From positions 58,529,501 to 58,593,500 of the forward strand of contig CM053810.1 of assembly GCA_028671895.1 (NCBI GenBank): a stretch of DNA of 64,000 nucleotides, given 5' to 3'. Of this stretch, positions 14,901 through 26,997 are shown piece after piece. Every line of letters starts with the position of its first letter. Positions within the stretch are counted from its first letter, which is position 1. Source of the DNA: Oenanthe sinensis. Its lineage: Eukaryota > Streptophyta > Magnoliopsida > Apiales > Apiaceae. The position numbers were made by a program, and so were the translations under genes. A model generated the notes under the pieces. That model was not told where the DNA came from and ran no database searches. It worked only from the letters and a program-made list of their open reading frames with translations.

Positions 14901-16081
14901 TTACAGATGTAGACTACATTAAAAATACTGAGTAGCAAATTTTTTGCCAGTAACTTGGCCAGTATGTTATATATTAATAATATAAATTGCCCGCGTCAAT
15001 ATACGTGCTCATGTAGGCATCTATTCTGCTCTTTTTGCAGACTGCAGAGTCAAAGATTAAAAGCTATGATATGGAGATAGCAAGCCTAAAGAATCAAATC
15101 AAGGAGTTGGGGGTCAAATTGGAAACTGTAAAAGCCACTGCACAGTCTTTTGAAAGAGAGGCTAGAACTATGGAACAGGAAAAAGTTCATCTGGAGGAGA
15201 AGTATCGCTCTGAGTTCAATCGGTTTGAGGAAGTCCAGGAAAGATGCAAAAGTGCTGAGGGGGAAGCTAAACGAGCTACTGAGTTGGCTGATAATGCGCG
15301 AGCTGAAGCTGTCACTGCCCAAAAAGAGAAGAGTGATGCGCAAAGAATAGCAATGGAAAGACTAAATCAAATTGAGAAGGCTAAGAGGCATCTTGAAAGT
15401 TTGGAAAGGCAAAAAGCAGACCTTGCTGCTGAATTAGATAGGTACAAAATTGCCGAGATGAATGCACGATCTAAAGTTGCAATGCTGGAAGCGAGGGTTG
15501 AAGAGAGGGAAAAAGAGATAGAGTCGTTATTGCAATCCAACAATGAACAGCGGGCAAATACTGTTCAAGTCCTGGAGGGTCTTTTGGAGACTGAACGTGC
15601 AGCACGTACAGAAGCAACAAACAGGGCGGAATCACTCTCTGTTCAGCTGCAAGCTACACAAGGGAAATTAGATTTACTTCAGCAGCAGATGACTACAGTT
15701 CGCCTTAACGAAACAGCACTGGACAGCAAGCTCAAAACTGCTTCCTGCGGGAAGCGGGTGAGAGTGGATGACTATGATGGAGGTATGGAGTCTGTCCATG
15801 ATTTAGAACTGAATGACAGAACACTGAGAGGAAGTAAAAGGACAAGAAGTACAACTAGCCCTCTACAGTTAACACGAGAAGATGGTGGTTCCATATTTAT
15901 GGGTGAAGAACAGAACAATATCCAACAAACCAGTTCTGAAGACTACACAAAGTTCACGGTTCAGAAACTTAAACAGGAGCTCACGAAACATAATTACGGT
16001 GCTGAGGTACTTGAACTCAAGAATCCAACCAAGAAGGATTTTGTTGCTCTTTATGAGAAATGTGTGCTTCAGAAGTCATAG
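2920..16081 (+). CDS. GBPL3: Guanylate-binding protein-like GTPase (GBPL3 type), 14 exons
   Basis: Large dynamin-like GTPase of the GBP family. Exons joined in phase: 2920-3183, 4178-4339, 4609-4674, 4785-4928, 5116-5229, 6622-6723, 6823-7008, 11812-11901, 11978-12112, 12491-12613, 12927-13012, 13719-14331, 14431-14508, 15041-16081 (3204 nt, 1067 aa). A proline-rich N-terminus precedes the P-loop GRARQGKSF at residues 76-84; DSEG in exon 2 is the G3 motif and TLVRP in exon 6 lies where GBPs carry G4. Exons 8-11 are the GBP helical domain; exons 12-14 are a long coiled coil. The tail has basic patches (GKRVRVDD, SKRTRST) and ends in a lysine-rich helical segment. Arabidopsis GBPL3 has a similar length and layout and is known to form nuclear condensates in immunity; that this protein does so is inference. 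The 4.8-kb intron 7 contains an LTR retrotransposon. Confidence 0.9.
8009..8368 (+). repeat. Left LTR of the intronic retrotransposon
   Basis: 360-bp LTR bounded by TG and CA. A TATA-like motif TCTATATAAA sits at 8221-8230, with transcription expected to start shortly downstream; being sense to the host gene, it could act as an intronic promoter. The primer-binding site follows two bases after its end. Confidence 0.92.
8605..9319 (+). pseudogene. Gag-like or unknown open frame inside the intronic retrotransposon, one in-frame stop
   Basis: An ATG at 8605 opens a frame that reads MSYLDPQVLYVQ and is interrupted only by TAG at 8761, then continues (ATG at 8776) to a TAA inside the right LTR. 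The product is acidic and hydrophilic, and includes the duplicated phrase PDQHV near residue 180 of the joined frame, from a local 18-21 base duplication at about 9150-9180. I see no zinc knuckle, protease or polymerase motif. It could be a remnant of a gag or spacer region kept by this non-autonomous family; function unknown. Confidence 0.55.
9266..9634 (+). repeat. Right LTR of the intronic retrotransposon
   Basis: 369-bp LTR matching the left copy except for about 9 substitutions and one 9-bp near-tandem insertion (TTAGTTATTTTAGTTAT against TTAGTTAT). It retains the TATA-like motif at about 9488-9496. It is followed directly by the CACTA target duplication. Confidence 0.92.
10433..10672. 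repeat. CA-rich low-complexity segment in GBPL intron 7
   Basis: A stretch rich in ACACAC and related words. It gives a nominal 79-residue open frame of Thr/His/Asn that looks like no real protein and is best read as low-complexity intronic DNA. Around it (9640-11800) I see only AT-rich intron sequence. Confidence 0.7.
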
Positions 16082-16995
16082 ATTTCATGTTTATGGATTT
16101 GTTTAGTAAAGCATGTTGTAGTCTACTGAGTGGTTAAGCAATAGGTATATTAAATCAAATCTATGTAAATTTTCATATCGTTTGCCCCCCAAGAATTTGT
16201 CGGTCTTGGTAGAAGAATTTAGAAGCGGTTTTTTAAGTACGCAGTGTTCGAAACTTGTTTGCCAGTTGTCCTTTCTTCATTACTTTTTCCGCATACACCA
16301 TGCCTATGCGTTTGTGTGGAGTTGCTTGCTGCTGGAATATACTAGCCTTGTTGCTTTAAAATAAGATCCTTATTCTTATTGTATTTTGTATTTGTGTAGC
16401 TCGGGAGTTCTGCAGTAATATTATAAATGATTTCATATGTGTTTGGTATCAAACATTTGTACCTGCAAATGCATTGCCTATTCTAGTTCTAGTTGTAGAA
16501 GCTGAAAGATTCATATTTGTTGCAAATCAAGTACTAGTGTACTACATTAGTATGTGCCCTTGGCCCCCTGCCGTCAAAAAATAACCGTATTATCATTTGA
16601 GAAATTTTTAGAGAAAATTGTGAACTCCTAACATTACTCATATAAATATCACCAGAGGCCACTATACCCATAAATTAGAAAACAAAAAAAAAAAAGCAAA
16701 GCAAAGAAAAGAAATTGTTTATAACTATTAAACGCATTATCTAATTAGATTTGTTTCAAAATAGATAAATTCATAATTATCTATACAACTCTACTGTTTT
16801 TTCCTTCGTAAATCTGTTTTCGATCTGTAGATACCATCCATTTGTATTTAAATTTATACTCAACCAATATAAAAGAAATAAGAACAAAAATATCTAAAAT
16901 ACAAAAAAGAAATTGAAAATTCGAGTTGGCATATTAGGAAACTACTATAGTATATTCTTCCCATTCTAGAAAAGGTTAAGTATGTTTAGCGCGGG

Positions 16996-17023
16996 AGAAA
17001 TCTAGAAAGTTCCACTCCTTTCT
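16996..17023 (+). promoter_or_regulatory. Heat-shock-element-like site upstream of the HSP40 gene
   Basis: The core GAAAGTTC at 17005-17012, with flanks AGAAAGTTCC, fits nGAAnnTTCn, the inverted pair bound by heat-shock factors. A further GAA (16997-16999) and a TTTC (17019-17022) lie nearby but out of perfect 5-bp register. It sits about 140 bases before the start codon of a DnaJ gene, a suitable place for stress induction. Assignment rests on motif and context only. Confidence 0.5.
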
Positions 17024-17153
17024 GGACCATCTCGTCCTTACCTATATTACATGTTCACATACATATGCTCCTCCTAATATTAATGGTCTTAAATTCACTC
17101 ACAACACATCAACAATACATACATACATACAACTGAAGAACAAAAGATAGAAG

Positions 17154-18774
17154 ATGGGTGTTGATTATTACAAGATATTACAGGTAGATAAGAATGCAAC
17201 AGATGATGATCTTAAGAAAGCTTATAGAAAGCTTGCTATGAAGTGGCATCCTGATAAGAACCCCACCAATAAAAAGCAAGCTGAAGCCAAATTTAAAGAG
17301 ATCTCTGAAGCTTATGAGGTATCAATCTTCTCCCCATCTTCACTATATATGCATATCTATTAGTTATGTACACGGATGTGTGTAGTTTTGTTTAATTCTG
17401 TATAATTCTTATGGTTTCACTTGACCATCTTTAATTTCTTGTCTTTTTTATATGTATGTGTAGATAAATTATATTCATAATTGATTTATCTATTGTATGG
17501 TCTTCGGGTGGATTTTGTTTTTTCAGTGTGTGTGTGTGTGTGTGTGTGTATGATAGATTGAGATTGATTGTTTGAGTTCTTGAGTATAGGGGAGCTTGGA
17601 GAATTGAGATTTTTTATGTTTGTGATTTGTTGAGGTTGTTTGTTTATAAATTATGTTGTGTGTTTATGGATCTGAGTGATCTTTTTTGAATTGATGTGTA
17701 GGTTTTAAGTGATTTACAAAAGAGGGCGATATATGATCAATATGGTGAAGAAGGGCTTAAAGGGCAAGTGCCACCACCTGGTGCCGGAGGGCCTAGTGGG
17801 GCGACTTATTTCCAAACAGGGGATGGGCCAAATGTGTTTAGATTTAATCCGAGGAATGCTAATGACATATTTACTGAGTTTTTTGGTGGGTCAAGTCCAT
17901 TTGGCGGCATGGGTGGTGGTAGTGGCATGGGTGGTGGTTCTCCCATGTTTTCGAGTGGGATGTTTGGAGATAATATGTTTAGTTCGTTTGGAGAAGGTAG
18001 GCCTATGAGCTCGGGTCCTCGAAAAGCTCCTTTGATTGAAAATATGTTGCCTTGTAAATTAGAAGAACTTTACAAGGGAACTACTAAAAAGATGAAGATT
18101 TCGAGGGAGATAGCTGATGCAAGTGGGTAGGTTTCCGTGTCCTGTCTTGTTTGTACTTCCATTTAACTAAAACTAAAACTAAAGAGGATGTTCTCGTTAA
18201 TTGAGATCTTCTTAGTTATAGAAGATGTAAACTGACTGTATTTGTGAATATTTTGTCATAAATTATTACTTGATGAACCAAATGTACTTTGATGGGCAAT
18301 TTCACATTTACTAACAGGAATATCTTATTGTTTCACAGGAAGACAATGCCAGTGGAGGAGATTTTGACTATTAACATCAAACCTGGCTGGAAAAAGGGTA
18401 CAAAAATAACATTCCCAGAGAAAGGCAATGAGCAACCAAACGTTATTCCAGCTGATCTTGTGTTTGTGATAGACGAGAAACCGCATAGTGTGTTCACTAG
18501 AGAGGGTAATGATCTAGTTGTCACGCAGAAAATATCACTTGTTGAAGCGTTGTCAGGTTGCACTACGTACATCACAACACTTGACGGGAGGAAATTGACA
18601 ATTCCAATCAACAATGTGATTCATCCATCATACGAGGAGGTTGTTCCAAATGAAGGAATGCCTATACCAAAAGATCCTTCAAAGAAAGGAAATTTGCGGA
18701 TCAAGTTCAACATCAAGTTTCCGGCTAGGCTAACAGCTGAACAGAGGAGTGGGATTAGGAAGCTGCTTGGCTAA
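17154..18774 (+). CDS. Type II DnaJ/HSP40 co-chaperone (DNAJB/Sis1-like), 3 exons
   Basis: Exons 17154-17318, 17702-18126 and 18339-18774 join in phase to 1026 nt (341 aa). The J domain fills residues 1-68 with HPD at 32-34 (MKWHPDKN), which stimulates HSP70 ATPase activity. A Gly/Met/Phe-rich linker (GGMGGGSGMGGG) follows at roughly 100-150. There is no CxxCxGxG zinc finger, so it is type II rather than DnaJ/type I. The C-terminal half carries the two client-binding beta domains (LPCKLEELYKGTTKKMKI; GDLRIKF-like end). The protein ends in LLG without a CaaX box, so it is not the farnesylated type, and is most likely cytosolic or nuclear. The stop TAA is followed at once by an in-frame TGA. 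A heat-shock-like element lies upstream. Confidence 0.95.
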
Positions 18775-19894
18775 TGAGCTAAATTTTTAGCTTGTTTCAT
18801 CTTCCATGTAATTCTGTTATATTGTATACAGTTTTCTGCTGTCATAATTTTAGGTTTTTTGTAATAGGGTTTGTAATCTTGTTTAAGGTTGAATTTAACT
18901 ATCGTTGTGAATTGGTCCGGCTGTGTGCCAATATGGTCTGGTTATGAATAATAGTAATGGTGATTGTTTAATGCTTTGATACTTAGTTGAAATTTTTACT
19001 TCCACACCGATGCATTCTTGATCTGTTGTCTCACTTCTTTCCAGACTTGTAATGTTGGCATATAATCAAATCACAGTTACAAACCATTTCTTGCATTCAT
19101 AATTTTTTTTTTTTGGCTTGCGATGCTGTGTGAACTTGCTATTGACAATTCTGACCATTCTGACAATTCCAATTTTAACGAAGAGTAGACGAGCAATTCG
19201 GAGTTGAGGTGGTGGAGTGCAAAACGGCTATTCACCTACTCGGTGACTCCTATCTTGCATTACTTGGTTGTACTATAGAGTATATACTACTCTCCCTTTA
19301 TGGATTGTAATTCTGTGAATTATTGAACACGGATTGTAATCCTTGAAAGCATTCCGGCGACTGCTTAGATATGATTAAATGAGCAGTTAGCATGAATCAA
19401 AGAAGTTGGACCAATTCTAACATTTTTTGATGTAATTTAATCGGGAAACTATAAACTGTGTAATTTATATTTTATTAATCGAGTTTAGTTGAGGAAAAAA
19501 TGTGAATGGTTAGGGGAGTGTTCTAGGTGTTGCCGAGTGAAACGCCCGATTCGGTGCTAGGCGGAAAATTAGGTGTTTTTTGTACAATTGGTCAAAATCG
19601 GTAGCCTAGGCAATTAGAATTAGATTTTTTGTAAAAATCAGTCAAAATTGGTATTAAGCGGTATAAAACGGTCAAAACCGTTTTTTTTTAAATTTTTATA
19701 TGTATATCTATATTATATTTAATTATTAATATTGAAATTATTATTTATAATATTAATAATGATTTTATATGATTAATATATATGTAAGTAATTTTAAAAA
19801 ATTATATTTTATAGTTAATATAATTATAAAAATTAAAAATAATATTTAATTTGAGCTCAAATTCAGTTTGATTTTAGTTCAATTTAATTTGTTA

Positions 19895-20189
19895 TGTTGT
19901 GTTTGATTGTGATGAATAAATTTGGAAGGAATCAATGATATTTGAACTATATTATGTGAGTTAATTTTAAAAAAATTCATTCATTCCCCAATTCATAATA
20001 AGTTAAACTAGAATTCAAATCTCCCAATTTGATATGGAATATTTCATTCTCTCATATATACATTTTGTTCCCAATTTGTATCAAAATTTTTTTATACCCA
20101 CACGTTTTTTTCCAAATCTTCCATCATACTTTCATAAATTTATTTTATTTTCATTCATTTCATTCTATTCTTCCTAATCAAACACAACG
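19895..20189. mobile_element. PIF/Harbinger-like MITE with TTA target duplication
   Basis: A 295-bp element with terminal inverted repeats TGTTGTGTTTGATT and CGTTGTGTTTGATT (13 of 14 match), flanked on both sides by TTA (19892-19894 and 20190-20192). The 3-bp TTA duplication and lack of coding capacity fit a Tourist/Harbinger-derived MITE. Confidence 0.8.
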
Positions 20190-20533
20190 TTAGTTAGCAA
20201 ACTCGTATTCAACTCGTTTATCGAGGCAAGTTTGAAAATTACTTTTCATACAATAAGAAAATGTGGTTCGATTCAATTTGTTTTAAAAAAAGTTTAAACT
20301 TAACTCGACTTAAACAAAATTCAGCTCTCCTTTATTCATTTACGGTTCTAAATAAATCGTTTATGGTTTCAAATTCTGAATTTGATTATCGTATAACTCG
20401 AAATTTATTAAAAAATAAATATTATTTATTAGTTTATAAGCTATATTAAAAAATATAACACAACTATTTAACAAATTTCTTCAAATTAATTATTATAGGG
20501 TAGGGATATGCTCTTTTTCCCCACTATTTATTA

Positions 20534-20815
20534 CTCCCTCTGTCTCAACCAATTCTTTACACTTTTTTTTTGGGGCGTCCCACTCAATTCTTTACATTAC
20601 TAAAAATAGTAACTTTTAACAATAAAATACATTATTACATCCACTACTTCACTCCACTTTTTCAACACTTTATACTATTACACCCACTACTTCATTTATT
20701 TTAATAATAAAATCACTATTACACCCACTATTTCATTTATTTAACAATATTACACCCACTATCTTTCGTCTCCGTGCCCGGACCAAATGTAAACAATTGA
20801 CCGGGACGGAGGGAG
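20534..20815. mobile_element. Stowaway-like MITE
   Basis: 282 bp between inverted CTCCCTCTGTC and GACGGAGGGAG termini with TA on both sides (20532-20533, 20816-20817), the hallmark of Stowaway (Tc1/mariner-derived) MITEs. The interior repeats TTACACCCACTA-like units. It ends about 100 bases upstream of the TATA box of the eIF5-mimic gene. Confidence 0.88.
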
Positions 20816-20912
20816 TATTAACTTTAAAAGGGGAAAAATTATAAACTATTAATTCTCCCAATAAAGCATGGGAAAGTCATCTCCACGCGGTGTGAAGCGA
20901 GAGTGAGCAAGT

Positions 20913-20920
20913 TTTATATA
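20913..20920 (+). promoter_or_regulatory. Putative TATA box of the eIF5-mimic gene
   Basis: TTTATATA followed about 30 bases later by a CT-rich leader (CTCTCTC words to about 21060) that runs to the start codon at 21122. Spacing suggests transcription starts near 20945. Confidence 0.5.
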
Positions 20921-21121
20921 CAAACCCTCCACTCCGTTACTCATCTCTATGCTCTTTTTTTCTAACCTATACACACACGCACACACCCATATAACACAAA
21001 TATCTCCTTCTACTCTCTCTTTTCTCATCCCTCTCATCTCTCTCAAATCTCTCTCCATCATCTCGATTGAGATTTCGCTTAATCGCAGCTCGCCTTCTTT
21101 GAATTCTTCACGTCTCGGTTT

Positions 21122-21585
21122 ATGAGGTACACATATACATACATACACACACATCTATCTATCTATATATCTATATATCTTAATTGATTCATCTTTTTCC
21201 AGATCTATGGGTTCAATTTGTTGTGAATGTTTTGTTTTAGGGCTAAAGATCTGTTCTTTATTATTATCTTCATCAATTTATATATATGTGTGTATCGATG
21301 TATGTATATTTTGATTAATTTAGGTCTAATTATGTTTTTTTTTGTTTTGTAGCTCGAAGGAGAAACCAACGCTTGGGTAAGATTCATTCTTCTTATTATA
21401 ATTCACTTGTTTTTTGTATGGCCAGATCTATTGATATTCGATATGTATGATAGTTTTGAAAGCTTATTATAATCGATTTTTGATTTAGAGATGTGATTTT
21501 ATTTATTGAAGATTATTATGTTTGTTTATGTGTTTCCTGAGGCTAGTAATATAGTAACTCTTATCTTGTACCATCATAATATATG

Positions 21586-21616
<31 letters not shown>

Positions 21617-24600
21617 TTTGTATTGTTTCCCAGGAATCTGTATGACTAGATGCTTTGAAGTTTTAATAATTCGTATTGGCTCAGTTTCCAAATACGATTA
21701 AGCAACTGCATACGATCGAGAACTTATTTTGTTATTGTTGCTATCAACAAAACTTCCCCCTTTCTTTAGTTGAGAAATCCTTGGGGTATCAAATGTTCTG
21801 CTATTTATTTAGCTAGCTTTATATTTTTTGTTTTGATGGTTCCTATCCCGCAATACCTTAATGTTTAATGAAGGATAAACTTAGATTGCATATTGCTAAA
21901 GGTAAGGAACATGGTACTATTATGTGTTTGGGATTATGGAATATCGACAGTTGGGCTAGTTGTGTTTGTTCACCATATACAGGTTTCATATATGAATAAA
22001 TATAAATGATAGAAATTATTAGTTATGCAGCTTATACATGATAGTGTAATTCTGATCAAACAACTTTAACTCATATTTTCTGCTGTTATAGTGGTACGCG
22101 GATTAAGACCCGCAAACGGAATATTGCTGCTCCTCTGGACCCTGCAGCTTTTGCTGATGCAGTGGTCCAGATTTATCTGGATAATGCTGGTGATTTGGTA
22201 AGAGTAGTATATAAAGAATAAATATGCACCTCTATATAGCTTATTCTGTTCATGTGCACACTATATTATAATACTTCTTTATTCGTTGATGCAAGTGTGT
22301 CTATACACAGTTGGGTTCCCCAGATTCTTGTCAAGATAAGTATATAAATTGGTTGTTGATTGTACAGGAACTTATTGCTAGGAGCCTTGAATCGTCAGAC
22401 CTTAACTTCTCTAGATACGGTGATACCTTTTTTGAGGCAAGTTTGCTATTGTTCTCAAATTCTTGAGCATGTGTTCTACTCTCTACCAAGAGCTGTGATA
22501 TCATAAATTCATTTACAGTTTTGTGTTACCTTCAATTGAATTTTAGTGTGCAAATAATAATTTTTTCTCTCTGAATTGAGTTTTAAGTCTGATAACTAAT
22601 ATTTTCCGGGTGCCAACAGGTCGTCTTCACAGGAGGGCGTACACAACCTGGAACAACAAAATCTGATGAGGGGGAGCGCCATCCATACTCTGTAATAGAC
22701 TGTGAGCCTAAGCGTGAACTCATTTTGCCATCTGTAATATACATACAGAAGATACTGCGAAGACGGCCATTCCTTATAAAAAATCTTGAAAATGTTACAA
22801 GAAGATTTTTGCAGTCCCTTGAGCTTTTTGAGGAAAACGAAAGGAAGAAGCTGGCAATTTTCACAGCACTTGCATTTTCCCAGAAACTTTCAGGACTTCC
22901 GCCAGAGACTGTATTTCAGCCTTTACTCAAGGATAACCTTGTCGGCAAAGGGCTAGTATTGTCGTTTATAACAGATTTCTTCAAGGAATATCTGATTGAC
23001 AATAGCCTTGACGATTTGATCGCAATTCTAAAGAGGGGTAAGATGGAAGATAATCTTCTTGAGTTCTTCCCATCCGCAAAGCGTTCTCCTGAAGCCTTCT
23101 CTGAGCATTTTACGTAAGTTTTTTTTTGTAAGGTCAATAGTATTTGGTGCACAAATTGTTCAATAATATTTAGTCCGTTAGTCCACCTTTTTGTGATATT
23201 TGATTGATTTGTTGTTTGAATAAGCAGCTTGTATTTTCTCCTAGTCATATTAGTATCACTGTTGTAGGAAACTATCACTATTGCGTTTATACAATATGGC
23301 ATGGCCCACTTAATGCTTTGATATCAGTTGCTTTAGTTATGGAAGTATGAAAGTATTCTCTTCTTTGCTATATAGTTCTCCCTTCACATTGAATTAAAAA
23401 AATTTGTTCCCTCGTATTCCTTTTTTTTTTTCTAATTTGCAAAGCTATCACCCTAGCCTTTCTCCCGGATTTTTATACATATATTTCCTTTTACAAGGTC
23501 ATGTAAGTTTAGGTATATAACATTCTCAAAGTAAGGCTTTTGGTAAAAGTTGTATAACAAATTTCGCCTAACAGGAAAGCTGGAATTGCTCCCTTGGTAG
23601 AGTACAATGAGAAGAAAATATTTGAGGTTAAGCTGAAGGAAATGAAATCTGCACTAACCACCCAGATAGCTGAGGAAGCTGATATATCTGAAGTAATAGA
23701 ATCTGTGAAGCAACATGTTAAAGACGCTAAATTGCCAGATATTGAAGTTGTACGGATCTTGTGGGATGTCATGATGGATGCTGTTCAGTGGTCTGGAAAG
23801 AATCAACAGCAGAATGCTAACTTAGCTCTTCGCCAGGTACAACTTATGTGTTCATATGATGTTGGAAACCTTTTCATCACTTGTAGCGCTACACTACAGC
23901 TTCTTTTTAATTTCTTCAATTGATTAATGATTAAAAATGGTGAGATTCTCTTTGCATCATAATAAAATTTCTGTCTCCCTCCCTCATTGCAATCTCTTGT
24001 TTATAACAAGGACATCAGCAGTTCCGCAATTTTCAAGCCCGTCAAACTGGTAATAATGAATGTATTGTCTTGAGCTGTCCCTAATCTCTCGATGATAGCT
24101 TTTTATGAAATCAACAGTAGAAGTTCTCTTACTTTGAAATCCTTTATTCATTGATATTCGTTATCCTTAGGCCTCTTGATAGCGTGTTTCTTTCTTAGTC
24201 CAAGCCGGTCTCTGACCATCAGTCCACCACACTGAACACTAAATAAATTCCAGTTCTTCCATATTTTACTTCGTCCTACCATGCCTTCTCTGGGCGGATT
24301 GAACAACTTTCCTTAAAAAAGTCTTCAGGTGGTAGATTCTGAAAATAGTTCACAGGGTATAAACTTTGAGTATTGCTTGTTGGCTAGCTGATCTTCTGAT
24401 ATATGCAATCCTTAGTTGCATCATTCTTTAAATATAACTAGGTGTTCTGCAAGTCTGTTTCGTGCATCTATTTGAAGACTAGCAACTAGGCATGTCCTAG
24501 TTTGTAAATCCCATCTTCGTTCTTTTTCCTGTGAATATAGCTCTTTTATTTCATAATGTTGCAAGCTGGCAAGGCTTTACGTGGTCTTTGTGAGCTTAAA

Positions 24601-26133
24601 TCTGCTTTATATTACTGAGTAGAGAAAAAGGCGTACAACTACATCTCTTATTATTTGTTGACAGTTTTTTTGTGTAAACTCTTGATAAACACAACCTACA
24701 ATGTTGAATTTGGAACAATTTAATACACTTTTGAAAATCCTTCAGAGTTTTAAAAGATGTGGATTAAAACGTAAGAGAAGCGAGAATAATGAAATGGATG
24801 TGGAGTTGTGTTCTTAGAACTGCCTATCATTTTACAAATAAAACAACACCGATAATAGTGTTTTTTTTTTGGGTGCACTAACTTGAATGGGTTGGTTGTA
24901 TCTAGGTGAAAACATGGGCAGAATTATTGAATACCTTCTGCACCAGTGGCAAGCTTGAATTGGAACTCCTGTATAAAGTCCAGGTGCAGTGCTACGAGGA
25001 CACAAAGCTGATGAAGATATTTCCAGAAATTGTGAGGTCTTTGTATGACTTGGATGTGCTTGCAGAAGATACCATTCTGCATTGGTTTCGCAAGGGAACA
25101 AACCCTAAGGGCAGGTAATTTTATAACTATATTTCTCGACTTTTATGGTACATGTCTAATATAAAATTAATAGTTTTGTGTAATGAGTTCAACTGTGTGT
25201 TATTTTTTCCGCAGCATTATTTCTTTCTTTATGGGATTGCTATAAGAATATCATATATGCATATGTTTAGAAAGTTGATAATTTTGGAAATTAATGTAAA
25301 TTGATGAATAACTGGTGAATCTCGTGGCAAAATATAGGACACACTTAACAGTTGTTGTACATCATAGTGTATGTTGCTTTGTGACAGGTACAGTTTTACC
25401 CAGGATTGAAATATAAACAGGCAAAAAGAAATCAAAGGTTTAGGATAAGAGAGTATGATAATATAGGTTTGATGGACTTCTTGTGGAAGAATTTTATTTG
25501 TCTAATGTCAAATGAACTTATCTAGCAAAAAAATTGAGGTTAGTAGGTAACTTTCCAGAGATATGGGCTGCATTGGGGTGTACGCGTACATCTACCTAAT
25601 TAGTTTTTGTTGACATGCAATATTATTTAAATTACTTGCTGGTGGGAACTTGACGTGTTTGTTAAAAGACATTCTTGATAATTAGATTAGTAGAAGGCTG
25701 GTGCTTTTTTTATATTATCTTATATATTTAAGTTTTTGAGCCAGGGTGGGGAGTGAAGACAGGAACGAGCAACCTGTTTCATCTAACGCTAGTTTAGTTT
25801 TCATTATTAAAGTTAGTATTTACTTTTAAATCTTCTCTTCAAATCCTAAGATGCTCAACAGTTTGTTTTTTTATAATTCACTGATGGCTGGAATGGTTAC
25901 CTATAAGAAAATCAAATATGCTAATAGAAATGGGAAGTTACAGAACCAGCTTAGACAATCAATTATGCTCCTCTGCTTTTCTTGCACATGTAAAATATGG
26001 CATTTGTAAACACTGCGTATTCTAGATGGCTCTAGATATATTTTCTAATTTCTTAATCGGTTGCAGGCAAAGCTTTGTGAAGGCAATGGAGCCCTTCGCA
26101 AAATGGCTGGAGGAGGCAGAAGAGGAGGAATAA
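21122..26133 (+). CDS. eIF5-mimic protein (BZW-type, W2/MIF4G-like domain), 8 exons
   Basis: Exons 21122-21126, 21353-21376, 22092-22197, 22368-22436, 22620-23113, 23575-23836, 24906-25114 and 26067-26133 join in phase to 1236 nt (411 aa), the usual length of BZW/5MP proteins. The start codon was chosen because ATGAG at the first exon end joins exactly to give MSSKEKPTLGGTRIKTRKRN, a basic N-terminus typical of the family. Residues about 20-260 match the MIF4G-like region; the C-terminal W2 domain ends in the acidic-aromatic box (FAKWLEEAEEEE). Animal 5MP proteins bind eIF2 and compete with eIF5, tuning start-codon selection; the same role in plants is inference. Exon 4 ends at a GC donor. 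Confidence 0.93.
22437..22619 (+). other. GC-AG intron of the eIF5-mimic gene
   Basis: The exon ends GAG and is followed by GCAAGT; the next exon begins after CAACAG and continues GTCGTCTTC in phase 0 (FFE joined to VVFTGG). No GT donor nearby keeps the frame: the GT at 22441 would shift it. GCAAGT is the strong consensus of the minor U2-type GC-AG class. Confidence 0.85.
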
Positions 26134-26818
26134 ATGGCCTTTCCTACCGCAAGGAGAGAGGCGATGGAAAAAGAGTATAAAACTGTCTGACTTTTGCCCT
26201 GCTGCAATTCTTCCTGCTGTTTAATCCTTAAGTACTTAAATCTCCTTTGTTAAATGTGAGAAGCTCTGTTTGTTCCGATGTGATTGAGTCACCATGTTTT
26301 TAGTATGGACAATAATTTGTTAAATTTTCATTTTTATTTTTATCTTTGTCATCGATACAAATGACTTAGTTTTATGTATTCTGTGATTTATGATGTTATT
26401 TGTAGTGGGATGAAACTTGATGGTTCTTTTTTGTGCATGGCATGAATTAACTATCAGCTTGATGTTACATGCCACGTGCTCAATTGTACATGGTATCCTG
26501 TACAATGTACAAGTGACTTGAGCTATGTGTAAAACCATCAAGATTAGATTCTGTTCTTTTTTGTTTATGATGAGGAATCAAAATATATCTAAGAAAATGC
26601 CCTTGTGATAGCAAATCGTAACTGCAACTAGAGCACAAGATCTTTGAGAACTTCAAGTCTCAAAGAAAGTAGATCTGGCAACTTCACGTAGAGGTTAGAG
26701 GTTTAGAGCATGCAAGTACATTAACATTCTTTCATGGACGTGACAAACCCCTTTAAATTAAAACCATACTATTCTTACTTTCGGAAATTATTTATGCGTT
26801 TGTTTTTAAAATAATATA

Positions 26819-26882
<64 letters not shown>

Positions 26883-26997
26883 AAAAATCCCTGATTAAAT
26901 CAATTAATCCTCCTTGATTAAATCCAGTTAATCACTTTGATTAAATATAAATAATTGTAGTAGAATGAGAGAACTAGAAAACACTTGCTTAAGCTTA
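26134..26997. other. 3' region of the eIF5-mimic gene and AT-rich spacer
   Basis: The first few hundred bases are presumably 3' UTR. The rest has no gene; it includes the (AT)n run at 26823-26880, about 29 dinucleotide units, which then leads into the copied LRR-gene segment. Confidence 0.6.
26823..26880. repeat. (AT)n microsatellite
   Basis: Uninterrupted alternation of A and T for about 58 bases; likely length-variable between individuals. Confidence 0.95.

Larger units (their letters stand above)
18775..21121. other. Intergenic region between HSP40 and eIF5-mimic genes
   Basis: Apart from the two MITEs listed and the putative TATA box, this stretch is AT-rich and has no supported gene. 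19520-19700 holds repeated words such as GTCAAAATCGGT and GCCTAGGC that look like a decayed transposon, but I could not define its ends. The last 130 bases (CT-rich) form the leader of the next gene. Confidence 0.6.

Noticed and set aside
15086..15343. Antisense 85-codon frame across the GBPL coiled-coil exon
   Set aside because: Shadow of a repetitive, charged coding exon; no homology or start context.
18333..18614. Antisense 93-codon frame across the HSP40 last exon
   Set aside because: Shadow of the sense coding frame.
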